DNA from: Actinomycetota bacterium
GTDB lineage: Bacteria; Actinomycetota; Actinomycetes; Streptosporangiales; Streptosporangiaceae
Reading direction: 5' to 3'
Length of the DNA: 49,022 nt
Assembly: GCA_021324595.1 (NCBI GenBank)
Contig: JAJPIV010000032.1
Span: 1-49,022, forward strand
The notes below the pieces were generated by a model. That model had not been told where the DNA came from. It saw nothing but the letters and a program-made list of their open reading frames with translations, and made no database searches. Shown piece by piece: positions 1 through 8,343 of the stretch (position 1 is the stretch's first letter; the number at the start of each line of letters is the position of its first letter). Position numbers and translations under genes: made by a program.

Positions 1-122
1 ACGCCTGGGCGAGCCTGTACCGGACCGAGTCGCGGCCGTTCCCCCGCCCGGACACCGGCAAGATCGCCGTCAAGGTGATCAACGACTACGGCGACGAGGT
101 GATGAAGATCTTCGCCGTCTGA
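1..122 (+). CDS. C-terminal end of a probable DNA methylase (partial)
   Basis: An open frame enters from the left edge and ends at a TGA at 120-122, giving about 39 residues ending in KIAVKVINDYGDEVMKIFAV. From memory this kind of ending resembles the C-termini of large site-specific adenine DNA methylases found in actinobacterial defence islands, but the catalytic part lies outside the window, so this is an inference. The gene converges with the helicase, whose stop lies 13 bases away. An unrelated protein cannot be excluded. Confidence 0.45.
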   Translation, partial: AWASLYRTESRPFPRPDTGKIAVKVINDYGDEVMKIFAV

Positions 123-135
123 CCGTCCCCGCTGG

Positions 136-2892
136 TCAGCGCCGGGCCGAGGCGCAGATCGTCCGGACCTCGCAGCGGCGGCACCTCGGGCCCGGGTTGG
201 GCCGGTAGTCGCGGGCGCGGATCCGCCTTGCCGCCTCGGCGACTTTGCGCTCGGCGGCGCTGATCGCGGCTGGTCCCACCGGCACGGGCTCCCGGGAGGC
301 GGCCTTCAGGTCGTGCACGTACGCGGCGCGCACGTCGAGCCCTTCCCGCCGGCCGGCGTCGGCGTATACCTGAAGCTGCAGCCCATGGTCGCCGGCCTCG
401 TCGTGGGTGGCAGTCTTGTAGTCCACGATGGCCAGCGCTGTGGGGATGCCGCCTTCGGTGTCGAGGATCACGTCCGCCCGGCCGGTCACGGTCACGCCGT
501 CCAGGTGCAGTTCGAAGGGACGTTCGGTCTCCCACACCCGGTGCAGGTCGTCTTCGTACTTGGCCGTGTACGTGGTCACCAGCCGCCGGGCGGCGTCTTT
601 GAGCTGCTGGTGGGCGGGCTTGGCGGCAGCGGGCAGGAAGAAGCTGGTGTCGAGGAGCTCATCGATCTCGGCCGGTGCCGGGACCCGCCCCGAGGCCTTG
701 GTGGCTTCGGCGACGGCGCGCAGCACGTGGTGCACGGCCTTGCCGTAGCCCAGTTCGGGGGCCAGCCGGGGCTGGAAGCCGATCAGGTTCCGCAGCCGGA
801 ACGCCAGCCCGCACTCGATGAAGGCGGCCAGCTCGCTGTAGGTGATCGAGATCGGGTCTCCGTCGCTGTCGTCGCGTGCCTCGATGGCGGGCAGGGTGAT
901 GTCCTCCGGCTTGACCTCCAGGTGGGCGAGTTCGGTGTAGTACGGGCTGGCCGCGACAGCGTTCTTGGTCACCCGGCCGTGCCGGGAGACCGACAGCCAG
1001 TCGCGCGCGCGGGTGAGCGCGACATAGAACAGGCGCCGCTCGTCACCATCGCCTCCCTCGTAGCGGGCGGCGTTGAACTGGTCGCGGGGCACAAGCCAGT
1101 CCTGGGCCTTGCCGGCCCGGGTCGTGGGGAACCGGTTGGCGGTCACCGACGGCACGAACACCGCAGGCCATTCCAGCCCCTTGGCCCGGTGGACGGTGGT
1201 GAGGTCCACGGCGTCAAAGACGAAATCGGCCTCGCCGTCGAAGGCCTCATAGGCGCCCTGGGCGTAGTTGATGATGTGCAGGGCGAGGTTGCCGTAGTAC
1301 CACAAGCCGCGGTCCTGGCCGCCGAGCTGCTCACCCGGCGCGTCCGGGTCCGGCCGGGCCCGCCGCCGGACCGACTCGTAGTCCACCAGCAGCGCGGAGA
1401 ACCGGGCCAGCGTGCCGAGCCGGTTCAGTTTCAGCGGGTCGGACAGGTCCCAGGAGCGGATGTCCAGTTCGTCTAGCAGGTCGTAGAACTCGGCCATGAG
1501 GTCCGCCCGGCGGTCCGTGCGCGGCACGGCCGCCTTCCACTCCTGCAGGAACCGCGCCAGCCGGTTCCGGGCCGGGTCGGGCAGCTCGAAGACCCGCTGG
1601 TACCCGCCGATCAGGTCCGCATCGGTGATCGTCCGGCCGGGGTCGTAACGGCCGCGCCATTCGATATCGCCCAGCCAGGCGAATGTCTGGCCGAGGAGCA
1701 CCGCCTCGGGCTGGTCGAACAGGCCCGTGCGGCCTCCGGGCTGCACCGGAATGCCGAAGGTGGCGAACTGCTCGACCAGCCGGGGGTAGCAGGCCCGGCC
1801 GCGCACCAGGACGGCGATGTCCCGGTAACGGACTCCCCGGTCGGCCAGGTCGAGGATCAGGTTGGCGACCCAGCCAGCCTCCTCGGTCTCGGTGGGGGCG
1901 CTCCATGCCACGACTTCCGGACCGGCCCCGCCGCCCGGGGGCCGGTGCGGCGCCATCGTCTTGTCGATCCGCTCCGGGATCGTCAGCGCGAACTGGTTCG
2001 CGACCTCGATGATCTGCGGCCGACTCCGCCTGTTGACCGTGATCTCGAACCTGGCCACCGGCGCGTACCGGTCCGCGAACGTGACGATGCTGGACACATC
2101 CGAGCCGCGCCACTGGTAGATGGCCTGCTGGTCATCCCCGACCACGCACAGCTCCACCTGCGGGCCGGTCAGCAGCCGGATCAGCCGCTCCTGGGCCGGG
2201 TTGACGTCCTGGTATTCGTCCACGATCAGATGCCGCAGCCGCGCGTGCACCTGCCTAGCCAGTTCCGGGTGCTCCAGTTCCCGCACCGCCCGCACCACCT
2301 GCTGGCCGTAGGTCAGCAGCCGGTACCGGTCGAGGGCCTCGTAGTAGGCGCGGAGCACCGACCCGAACGGGTCCGGCATCGCAGCCGGGTCGAGCAGCTC
2401 GTTCTCCACCACGTCCACGCCTTTCAGGAACGCGGCGATCGACGCGAACAGCCGCCTCCTGCTGTCAAGCTGGCGGATCTGCAGCCGGTTCGCCTCCCGC
2501 GACAGGAACGCGGTGAGCTGGTTGTCGTCCAGCACGTCGTACGTCTCATACCTGGGCACCCGCTGTTGCAGCAGCCGGAAGCAGAAGGAGTGGATCGTCC
2601 CGACGAACAGCCCCGCCAGGCGGTCCAGCGCCCCCGTGCCGAGCCTGTCCGCCACCCGGTGCGCGATCCGGTTCTTCAGCTCGTCGGCCGCGCGCTCGGT
2701 GAACGTGAACGCCACCACCGAGTCGGCCGGGAAACCGTCCGCCAGCAGGTCTGCCACCCGCTGCGACACCACCTCCGTCTTCCCCGAGCCCGCGGACGCG
2801 GTGATCTGCACATGGCTGCCGCGGTGTCGGACGGCGTCTCGTGCCGGGCCGGTCAGTTCCGGCGCCGGACGGCGGGTCTCGCTGGGTGACAC
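136..2892 (-). CDS. UvrD/Rep-type DNA helicase fused to a C-terminal Fe-S PD-(D/E)XK nuclease
   Basis: The 918-residue protein is a superfamily 1 ATP-dependent DNA helicase. The Walker A motif ASAGSGKT is at residues 32-39, the Walker B/motif II DEYQD at 225-229, and motif III/IV QAIYQWRG at 256-263. The last 235 residues form an AddB/Cas4-like nuclease: a first cysteine in FIECGLAFRL (C694), a GxxxH-type helix near 722, D807 in GRADV, D824 and K826 in VDYKTA, and C904/C907/C913, which with C694 could hold a 4Fe-4S staple. Known relatives (AddAB, AdnAB, RecB-like) process DNA ends in repair or phage defence. The GTG start at 2892 has no obvious ribosome-binding site; a leaderless start is possible. 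The converging methylase fragment and the toxin-antitoxin genes behind it suggest a defence island, but a repair role is equally open. Confidence 0.85.
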   Translation of the reverse strand: MSPSETRRPAPELTGPARDAVRHRGSHVQITASAGSGKTEVVSQRVADLLADGFPADSVVAFTFTERAADELKNRIAHRVADRLGTGALDRLAGLFVGTIHSFCFRLLQQRVPRYETYDVLDDNQLTAFLSREANRLQIRQLDSRRRLFASIAAFLKGVDVVENELLDPAAMPDPFGSVLRAYYEALDRYRLLTYGQQVVRAVRELEHPELARQVHARLRHLIVDEYQDVNPAQERLIRLLTGPQVELCVVGDDQQAIYQWRGSDVSSIVTFADRYAPVARFEITVNRRSRPQIIEVANQFALTIPERIDKTMAPHRPPGGGAGPEVVAWSAPTETEEAGWVANLILDLADRGVRYRDIAVLVRGRACYPRLVEQFATFGIPVQPGGRTGLFDQPEAVLLGQTFAWLGDIEWRGRYDPGRTITDADLIGGYQRVFELPDPARNRLARFLQEWKAAVPRTDRRADLMAEFYDLLDELDIRSWDLSDPLKLNRLGTLARFSALLVDYESVRRRARPDPDAPGEQLGGQDRGLWYYGNLALHIINYAQGAYEAFDGEADFVFDAVDLTTVHRAKGLEWPAVFVPSVTANRFPTTRAGKAQDWLVPRDQFNAARYEGGDGDERRLFYVALTRARDWLSVSRHGRVTKNAVAASPYYTELAHLEVKPEDITLPAIEARDDSDGDPISITYSELAAFIECGLAFRLRNLIGFQPRLAPELGYGKAVHHVLRAVAEATKASGRVPAPAEIDELLDTSFFLPAAAKPAHQQLKDAARRLVTTYTAKYEDDLHRVWETERPFELHLDGVTVTGRADVILDTEGGIPTALAIVDYKTATHDEAGDHGLQLQVYADAGRREGLDVRAAYVHDLKAASREPVPVGPAAISAAERKVAEAARRIRARDYRPNPGPRCRRCEVRTICASARR

Positions 2893-2928
2893 GGCAATTA
2901 CTTTACGGCGGGCGTGATGCCCTGAAAA

Positions 2929-3081
2929 TCAAGGAACGATCACGCTTGCGCAGCCAGCGGCACCCGCGTCCATCTCGCACGGGATCGTCCACGTCCCGTG
3001 CTCGTCGTGCCTGGCCTCGATGGCCAGCCGGATCACCGTGCCGCGCTGCCGCCGCCATTCCTGCTGCGTCATGCCCGTCAT
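2929..3081 (-). CDS. Small hypothetical ORF, 50 residues
   Basis: A short minus-strand frame reads MTGMTQQEWRRQRGT near its start and ends ASVIVP before TGA. It has two candidate ATG starts (3081 and 3072) and no strong ribosome-binding site. It occupies most of the gap between the helicase start and the RHH gene and runs the same way as both. Composition is like that of coding sequence, with a soluble, charged middle. No family is recognised. The call rests only on an open frame and on position. Confidence 0.3.
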   Translation of the reverse strand: MTGMTQQEWRRQRGTVIRLAIEARHDEHGTWTIPCEMDAGAAGCASVIVP

Positions 3082-3140
3082 CCAGGACCCGGGCTCGCGT
3101 CCTCTCCGTCTTGCCCGATCACGGCTGGCTCTGTCACAGG

Positions 3141-3503
3141 TCAGCGTCCAACGGCCTGCAGGTGCCCTGTTGGCAGCGTGACGGGATTGGCGTTCTCGGT
3201 CCGGTAGTTGCCTAGCGGCGTAACCACCCGGAGCGTGCCGGTGCTCTGTGCGCTGATGCCGGCAACTCGGGGCGATCCTGCGCGGAGATACGCCTCGACC
3301 GCCTGGCGGACAAGCTCTGAAGGCCGGATTCCCCGGCGGCTGGCATCATCGAGCAGTTCCTCGGCCAGGACCGCCGGGAGGCGAGCGGAGATCACCTGAG
3401 TGCCCGATGGCCTGCTCTTGATCAGCTCAGGCTCGGCCTCCCATTCGCCTTCGTCCTCGTTGTGCGCGAGGGCTTCATCTGCTGCCGTCGCCATGTCTTC
3501 CAT
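3141..3503 (-). CDS. Ribbon-helix-helix antitoxin-like DNA-binding protein (BrnA-like)
   Basis: The 120-residue protein has an acidic N-terminus followed by a ribbon-helix-helix core (strand VISARLPA, then helices covering LAEELLDDASRRGI and PSELVRQAVEAYL). Such proteins usually repress their own operon and neutralise a partner toxin. The start chosen is ATG at 3503, because AGAGGAA sits just upstream and the stop of the preceding gene is one base away (TGACATG), so the two are translated as a pair. A C-terminal tail of about 35 residues follows the RHH core. BrnT-BrnA operons have the same toxin-first order. Assignment to BrnA specifically is an inference from the neighbour. Confidence 0.65.
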   Translation of the reverse strand: MEDMATAADEALAHNEDEGEWEAEPELIKSRPSGTQVISARLPAVLAEELLDDASRRGIRPSELVRQAVEAYLRAGSPRVAGISAQSTGTLRVVTPLGNYRTENANPVTLPTGHLQAVGR

Positions 3504-3504
3504 G

Positions 3505-3792
3505 TCAGTTCCTCTCCCACCATGCCTTCTCCGCTGCCGTCGCACGCCGCCCGGTGATCGCGCGCCATCGCCCGCTTACCGCCGCGTCCTCGCGGATGAA
3601 GATCGCGTAGAAGCCTCCCCTCCCATCTGGTCCGATCATCTGATGCGACGCTGCACGATTGCGCCGGTTTCGGCTATACCGCGGTGCCTCACGCCAGACC
3701 GCAAGTACATCAGACGGTCGCACTCCGTGCTTAGCCAGGTGCTCTACGTCCTCGTGTAACTGGTCAGGTGCCTCGAAATTGGCCTGGTGTGG
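3505..3792 (-). pseudogene. BrnT-like toxin that has lost its start next to an IS66 element
   Basis: The open frame matches the general BrnT layout: FEAPDQLHEDVEHLAKHGV (compare the FEWD...KHGV opening of BrnT), then VLAVW, an RNRRN segment and a C-terminal WRAITGRRATAAEKAWWE resembling the BrnT end. BrnT toxins are RNase-like and are paired with an RHH antitoxin, here one base downstream. Upstream the frame runs without any ATG, GTG or TTG for the BrnT-like N-terminus into the TGA that is also the transposase stop (3793-3795). The first usable start is GTG at 3723, which would remove the first strand. I infer that the element removed or displaced the native start and promoter. The family call is from remembered motifs. 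Confidence 0.55.
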
Positions 3793-5223
3793 TCAAGCGG
3801 CGGCAGGCATCCAGGGCCGGCCTTCGGTGAGCATGACGAGGGCGTCGAAGAAGTGCAGGCCGTGTTTGGCGGCGGTGGATGGGTAACTTCGGATCGCGCA
3901 GAACTGCCGGGCACCGGTGAGGGTGCGCAGGCAGCCGGATACCTTCTGCCTGAGCTTGGCCATCCGGATGTCGCGCTCGGTTCCGTTGTTGCCTGGGGGG
4001 ACCTCCCAGTTGCTGGTGAATCGCAGGTAGTCGTCCTGGCGGTCGAGCAGGCGGCGGGCCAGGGCGTGATGTTTGCGTGCGAGCGTGCCGGGGCGGCCGC
4101 TGGTCTGGCTGGCACCGATCAGCGCGGCGGATCGGTAGAGGGTGACCTGCCCGGCAAGGGCGGCCGGATCAACGGCATCGCGCCCCTGGGTGATCGCCTC
4201 GCTGACCAGCTTCTGCATCGTGGTGAGCGCCTCGGCGGCCTGGGTGGCCCAGCGCCATTGGCCGTCGGGGGCGGTGCCGGTGACGGCCTGCGGCTCGCGC
4301 AGGACGTGCGCGCAGCACAGCTGGTGGGCTGCCCCGGTGTAAAGGTCATACGGCGCCCAGGCATCGTGCACGGCGACCCCGCTGAAGGAGGGCAGCGCAC
4401 CCATCGCCTCCATGGCCGCCTTCCCGCGCCGGGGGCGGACCACGAGCAGGGTGTACTTGCCGGGGCGGGCGCACTGCACCCAGGCCAGCTTCCCCTCCGC
4501 CCGGAACCCGGTCTCATCAAACCCCGCCACCGGGCTGGCGGCGATCTGCTTCCCCGGTCCAGGAACCCGTCGAGGCTCCCGGCGGACCGGGCGGTGACGG
4601 CCGCGACCGTGCCGGAGGAAACCGGGACGCCGAACAGCTCGGCCAGCGCCTGCGCGGTCCGCTGCTCGGACAGGAACTGCCCGGCATACAGGTAGATGAT
4701 GATCGCGGCGATCTGCGGCCCGTATTGCACCGGCGCCTGCGCCCTGGCCGGGGCCGCTGCCTTGGTGCGGTGCCCGCAGGCACATTCGCGCTCAATCAGC
4801 TGATGCTCGGTCACCTCGATCGCCGACGGCGGCAGATCGAAGACCTGGCGGCGCTCCACCCCGGTGACCGGGCGGCCCGCCCGCCCGCTCCCGCACCAGC
4901 CGCAGCGGGCCGGCTCATGGCGTACCTCCCGGTCCGGCCGGGCCGCCTGCATCAGGGTCTGCCCGTCGTGCCCATCCTGCCCGCCCGGCTTACGCCCGGT
5001 CTTCTTCCGCAGCGACCGCGGCGCCGGCTGCCCAGCCCCTCGCTGGAAGCAGGCTTCGGCGAGTTCCGCGAGTCCTGCTTCAGCTGCGCCTCAAGCTCAG
5101 CGATCCGCAACCGCGCCCGCTCAAGCTCCGCCCGCGTCTGCGTCAGCTCCTGACGAAGCGAGACCACCAGTGCGGCCAGCACCTCATATGGCGTCGGGCC
5201 TTCCTCAACGGGCACACCGGGAC
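3781..5223. mobile_element. IS66-type insertion sequence with a single transposase gene (ends approximate)
   Basis: The element is defined by the IS66-family transposase on the minus strand; no accessory tnpA or tnpB genes are present, as in the reduced IS66 subgroup. Exact ends are not proven. A weak imperfect inverted match exists between GGCCTGGTGTG at 3781-3791 and the reverse complement of 5213-5223 (GTCCCGGTGTG), but the right copy overlaps the transposase start. I could not identify a target duplication. On the left it abuts the BrnT-like gene and on the right a broken methyltransferase. Confidence 0.6.
3793..5215 (-). pseudogene. IS66-family transposase, interrupted by two frameshifts
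   Basis: Read through two frame changes, the protein is a typical IS66 transposase. An N-terminal coiled coil (LRQELTQTRAELERARLRI) leads to NSPKPASSEGLG, then RKKTGRKPGGQDGHDGQT. A zinc-binding part follows with CGWCGSG and ECACGHR. The catalytic core contains VAGFDETGFR, VHDAWAPYD and, near the end, NNGTERDIRMAKLRQKVSG. The frame changes lie at about 5030-5043 and 4551-4562. Each is cured by adding one base, and the second lies at a GGGG run. It is either an inactive copy or an intact gene with two single-base assembly losses. The start is GTG at 5215. Confidence 0.85.
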
Positions 5224-5345
5224 GCTACGACTCAAGGTCACCTAGCGCACGTACCGGCACAGTCGGCGTGCCGGATCAAAGCCAGGCAGTCACCTCGCAC
5301 CGAGACGCTGCGGTACTCAGCAGCGGGCACGGCGGGAGGAAGGTG

Positions 5346-5752
5346 ATGGGCAGCGCGGAATCGGGCTGCCAGCTAGGCAGCGACGCCGCCGGGCTGGAGC
5401 GGCTAGACCTGCAGGGCAGGGTGCTCGCGCCCGCGACCCGCACGATTCTCCAGATGGCCGGCGTCCGCCGGGACATGCGGGTACTCGACCTGGGTTCAGG
5501 AGCGGGGGACGTGGCGTTCGCCGCCGCCGAGCTGGCCGGGCCGGCCGGCGAGGTCGTCGGGATCGACCAATCGCCGGATTCCGTCGCGAAGGCGACCGCG
5601 CGGGCGCCGGGCGCGGCCTGTCCAACGTCCGGTTCGCGGTCGGTGATATCCATGACAGGGCACCCGACAGGCCGTTCGACGCGATCACCGGGTCGTCGAT
5701 GACCGGCGGGTGTTTCTCGCGTCAGTCTCCTGGCACAGTCTCCTGCTCCTGA
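5346..5752 (+). pseudogene. N-terminal remnant of a class I SAM-dependent methyltransferase
   Basis: After a good ribosome-binding site (GGGAGGA) the ATG at 5346 opens a Rossmann-fold methyltransferase. Motif I is VLDLGSGAGDVAF, and the post-I acidic residue is in VVGIDQS. The frame breaks at about 5600-5614, and the homologous sequence (GLSNVRFAVGDIHD, PFDAIT) continues in the frame that needs one extra base. It then loses resemblance after about 5700 and stops at 5752, roughly half the usual length of about 250-280 residues. So besides the frameshift the 3' half is missing. It lies beside the insertion element, and deletion during or after insertion is a plausible cause. Confidence 0.65.
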
Positions 5753-5918
5753 TTGTCGCGGATGGGTGCAGGTGGGTGAGATGCGCCAGCCGCGCTCGTC
5801 GTGAATCAGCCCGTGGCCCCAGCCGGACGATGCTCTCCATCTGCTCGGTGAAGCCCAAGAGCACCAGGTTCCGGTGCCGTGACGTCACCCTGGGCCTTCG
5901 CGTCCCGGCGCTGGCATC
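5753..5918. other. Gene-free junction between the accessory zone and the catabolic cluster
   Basis: No frame here has a convincing start, ribosome-binding site or family match. On the minus strand the fragment GHGLIHDERGWR looks protein-like, but it is short and not in frame with an upstream start. It may be debris from a lost gene. Confidence 0.4.
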
Positions 5919-7220
5919 TTACGGGCCGGCCTCGCCGTCGGCGAGCGCGAGGCCGTGATCGAGCGCGGCGAAGATCTGCTCGAGCTCGGCCTCGCTGACC
6001 ACCAGCGGCGGCGCCAGGAACAGCGATGTCTGCTCGCCGCTGGTGGCGATCAGCACGTCGGCCTCCAGCGCCCGGGCGACGACGCGGCTGGCGAGCGGGC
6101 TGGGGTCTTCCCCGCGCCAGTCGCGCCAGTCCGGGCCGTGCAGCTCGACCGTCCAGTGCAGGCCCCGGCCATCCACCCGGGCCACGCTCGGATGCCGCGC
6201 GGCGATCTGGCCGAGCCGGTCGAGCATGAGGCCGTCGAGCTCCCGCGCCCTCTGGTAGAGGCCGTCTCGGCGGGAGACGCGCAGGTGAGCCCGGATCGCG
6301 GCCATCGCGACCGGGTGCGCCCGGTAGGTGGAGTAGCTCTGCCAGCTGGTCCCGCGCAGGCGCTCCGCCACTTCGGCCGACAGGACGACGGCGCCGGCCG
6401 CGGCGCCGCCCGCGCTCATGCACTTGCCCATGGTGACCAGGTCCGGCCGGGAGCGGCCGTGCTGGAACTGGAACCATCCGCCGACCCGGCCGAACCCGGT
6501 CACGGTCTCGTCGGCGATCCAGAGCGCCCCCGCCTGCCGTGCCAGGTCGGCCACCCGGTCCTGGTAGGCGGGGGAGTGGTAGACGCCACCCTGGCTGTAG
6601 TCGAGCAGGACAGCCGCGCTGGCGGCCAGCATCTCCCGCGCGCGGCCGGTCCATCCCTCGCCGCGCGTCGGGTCGGGCTGCCCGGTCACCCGCGCCCCGC
6701 AGGGCGCGGGCAGCTGGTGGACCGTGGCGAGCCGCGGCGGCGCGCTGACCCCCCCGGCGGCGCGGGACAGCCCGCCGTGCCACTGGGGCTGGACGGTCAG
6801 CTCCCGGGCCAGGCCGGCGCCGCCATGATAGGCCCGCTCGCGCGTGGCGAGCGGCGCCCGCCCGGTGAGCGCCTGGCACAGGGCCAGGGCCGCGTCGTTG
6901 GCCTCGCTGGCGCTGATGAAGAAGCGGACGGCCCCGGCCCAGTCCTCGCCGTCGAAGGCGATGCCGATCAGGTCATCGGCGGCCTGCTCGCGCTCGGCCC
7001 AGTGCCAGCCCTCGTTGATGACCGGGGCCGCCGCGGCCCGCGCGACCGCCTCGACGATCTCCGGGTGACAGTGGCCCAGCGGGGCGGCGGTGTTGCTGGC
7101 GTCGATGACCTCCCGGCCGTTCTCCAGCGTGAACCAGGCCCCGTGGCCACCGACGATCCGGGGGCTCGACTCGTCCCCGGCGGTCAGGCTGGTGGACAGC
7201 AGCCGCCCGGAGCCGCTCAC
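5919..7220 (-). CDS. Class III (omega) PLP-dependent aminotransferase
   Basis: This 433-residue protein has the fold-type I class III signature. LGHCHPEIVEAV is near residue 48, the PLP-phosphate-binding segment ISASEAND near 102, ADETVTGFGR gives the pyridine-nitrogen aspartate D237, and the Schiff-base lysine is K266 in VTMGKCMSAGG. Family members move amino groups from omega-amines, beta-alanine, GABA or aminoisobutyrate to pyruvate or 2-oxoglutarate. It is the last gene of a four-gene minus operon, 31 bases after the tautomerase. The start is GTG at 7220 with GGGAG eight bases upstream. In context it would deaminate a beta- or gamma-amino acid produced by the nitrilase-fold hydrolase. That is an inference. 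Confidence 0.85.
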   Translation of the reverse strand: MSGSGRLLSTSLTAGDESSPRIVGGHGAWFTLENGREVIDASNTAAPLGHCHPEIVEAVARAAAAPVINEGWHWAEREQAADDLIGIAFDGEDWAGAVRFFISASEANDAALALCQALTGRAPLATRERAYHGGAGLARELTVQPQWHGGLSRAAGGVSAPPRLATVHQLPAPCGARVTGQPDPTRGEGWTGRAREMLAASAAVLLDYSQGGVYHSPAYQDRVADLARQAGALWIADETVTGFGRVGGWFQFQHGRSRPDLVTMGKCMSAGGAAAGAVVLSAEVAERLRGTSWQSYSTYRAHPVAMAAIRAHLRVSRRDGLYQRARELDGLMLDRLGQIAARHPSVARVDGRGLHWTVELHGPDWRDWRGEDPSPLASRVVARALEADVLIATSGEQTSLFLAPPLVVSEAELEQIFAALDHGLALADGEAGP

Positions 7221-7251
7221 GCCCGCGCTCCCATGCCGGATCCTCCCCCGC

Positions 7252-7464
7252 TCAGCGATCTCCCGAGGGAGCCGCGCCGCCGAGTGGCCGGCCGGCGATG
7301 CCCCAGCGCGACGCGGGAACTTCCTCGATCACGACCCAGATCTGCGACCGGGCCTCTTCCCCGAGCACGCCGCAGGCGGCGTCGGTGAGCGCCTCGATCA
7401 GCCGCTGGCTCACCGCCGGGTCCTCGAACCGCCGGTCGACCGCCTTCACCTCGATGTAGGGCAT
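7252..7464 (-). CDS. 4-oxalocrotonate tautomerase family protein
   Basis: A 70-residue protein beginning Met-Pro (MPYIEVKAVDRRF), so removal of Met would expose the catalytic N-terminal proline of this family. The remaining pattern (ALTDAACGVLG, then VVIEEVPASRWGI) fits the short tautomerase fold, which forms oligomers and interconverts enol and keto acids. The start at 7464 is supported by GAGGTGA just upstream. It sits three bases after the nitrilase-fold gene and is clearly cotranscribed with it. It probably handles an unsaturated or enol acid intermediate in the cluster pathway. Confidence 0.8.
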   Translation of the reverse strand: MPYIEVKAVDRRFEDPAVSQRLIEALTDAACGVLGEEARSQIWVVIEEVPASRWGIAGRPLGGAAPSGDR

Positions 7465-7467
7465 CGT

Positions 7468-8343
7468 TCACCTCGCCACGCCCGCCGGCTTCCCGGCGCC
7501 GAATCCGTGGACGGGCAGGCCGGGCCTCCGCGACATCCACAAGACGCTGTTCCGCTCCTCCGCGCGCGACACCCCGGCGCGCAGCGGCACGGGAACGCAC
7601 AGCAGCTCGGGCGGCGGCCGCTCCCCCTCGCCCGCGCGGCCCGCGCGGGCCGCCACCTCGCCGAACGGCGTCAGCACCTGGCTGGCGCCCAGCAGGGTGC
7701 CGGACGGGTTGGCCCCGCATTGGTTCGCCATCACCCACCACTGGCCGTTGGCGAGGGCGAGCGCGGGGTAGAGCGTCTCCCACCAGGCGGCAGCCTCGGC
7801 CTCGTACGCGGCGGGCTCGATGACCAGCGTCGCGCCCGCGAGCCGCAGGGCCCGCGCCGTCTCCGGGAAGTCGCCGTCGAAGCAGACCGCCAGGCCCACG
7901 GTCCCGAGCTCGCCGGTCCGGCAGACGGTGAGCCGGCCGCCGGGCGTGAATATCTTGTCCTCACCGGTCGGGCCGTACAGGTGGGCCTTGCGGTGCCAGG
8001 CGCGCAGGCGGCCCTTCCGGTCGTACAGCACGCCCGTGTTGTGGACGGCGCCGTCGGCGCCCCGCTCGGGGACCGACCCGGCGGCGAGCCAGATGCCCAG
8101 CTCCCGGGCGCGGCGGCTGAGCGCCTCCCCCCGGGGCCCGGAGAGCGGCTCGGCCGCCCCTCGGGCGTGCCCGGCCAGGGCCGCCGGGTCGTACCCGCAG
8201 GGCCACAGCTCGGGGAGCACGACGAGGTCCGCGCCCTGCCGCGCCAGCTCGCCGGCCAGGCCGAGCGCGGCCGACAGGTTCTCCGCCGGCCTGCCGGGCT
8301 CGGGCAGCCACTGGGCGATGCCGATGACGGCATCCTCACGCAC
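7468..8343 (-). CDS. Carbon-nitrogen hydrolase (nitrilase superfamily amidase/ureidase)
   Basis: The 291-residue protein carries the nitrilase-superfamily catalytic set: E45 in VVLPELW, K119 in WHRKAHLYG and C154 in LAVCFDGDFPE. The superfamily includes aliphatic amidases, N-carbamoyl amino acid hydrolases and beta-ureidopropionase. The Glu-Lys-Cys set does not decide among them, and the short length favours an amidase or carbamoylase over a true nitrilase. The GTG start at 8343 overlaps the permease end by eight bases, with GGGGAG at the right distance. In this operon it would cleave an amide or ureide formed after ring opening and feed the aminotransferase. Confidence 0.85.
   Translation of the reverse strand: MREDAVIGIAQWLPEPGRPAENLSAALGLAGELARQGADLVVLPELWPCGYDPAALAGHARGAAEPLSGPRGEALSRRARELGIWLAAGSVPERGADGAVHNTGVLYDRKGRLRAWHRKAHLYGPTGEDKIFTPGGRLTVCRTGELGTVGLAVCFDGDFPETARALRLAGATLVIEPAAYEAEAAAWWETLYPALALANGQWWVMANQCGANPSGTLLGASQVLTPFGEVAARAGRAGEGERPPPELLCVPVPLRAGVSRAEERNSVLWMSRRPGLPVHGFGAGKPAGVAR

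Noticed and set aside
136-2892. Known BREX or DISARM system
   Set aside because: No PglX, PglZ, BrxL, DrmA or DrmB features are present in the window. The methylase fragment and helicase alone are insufficient.
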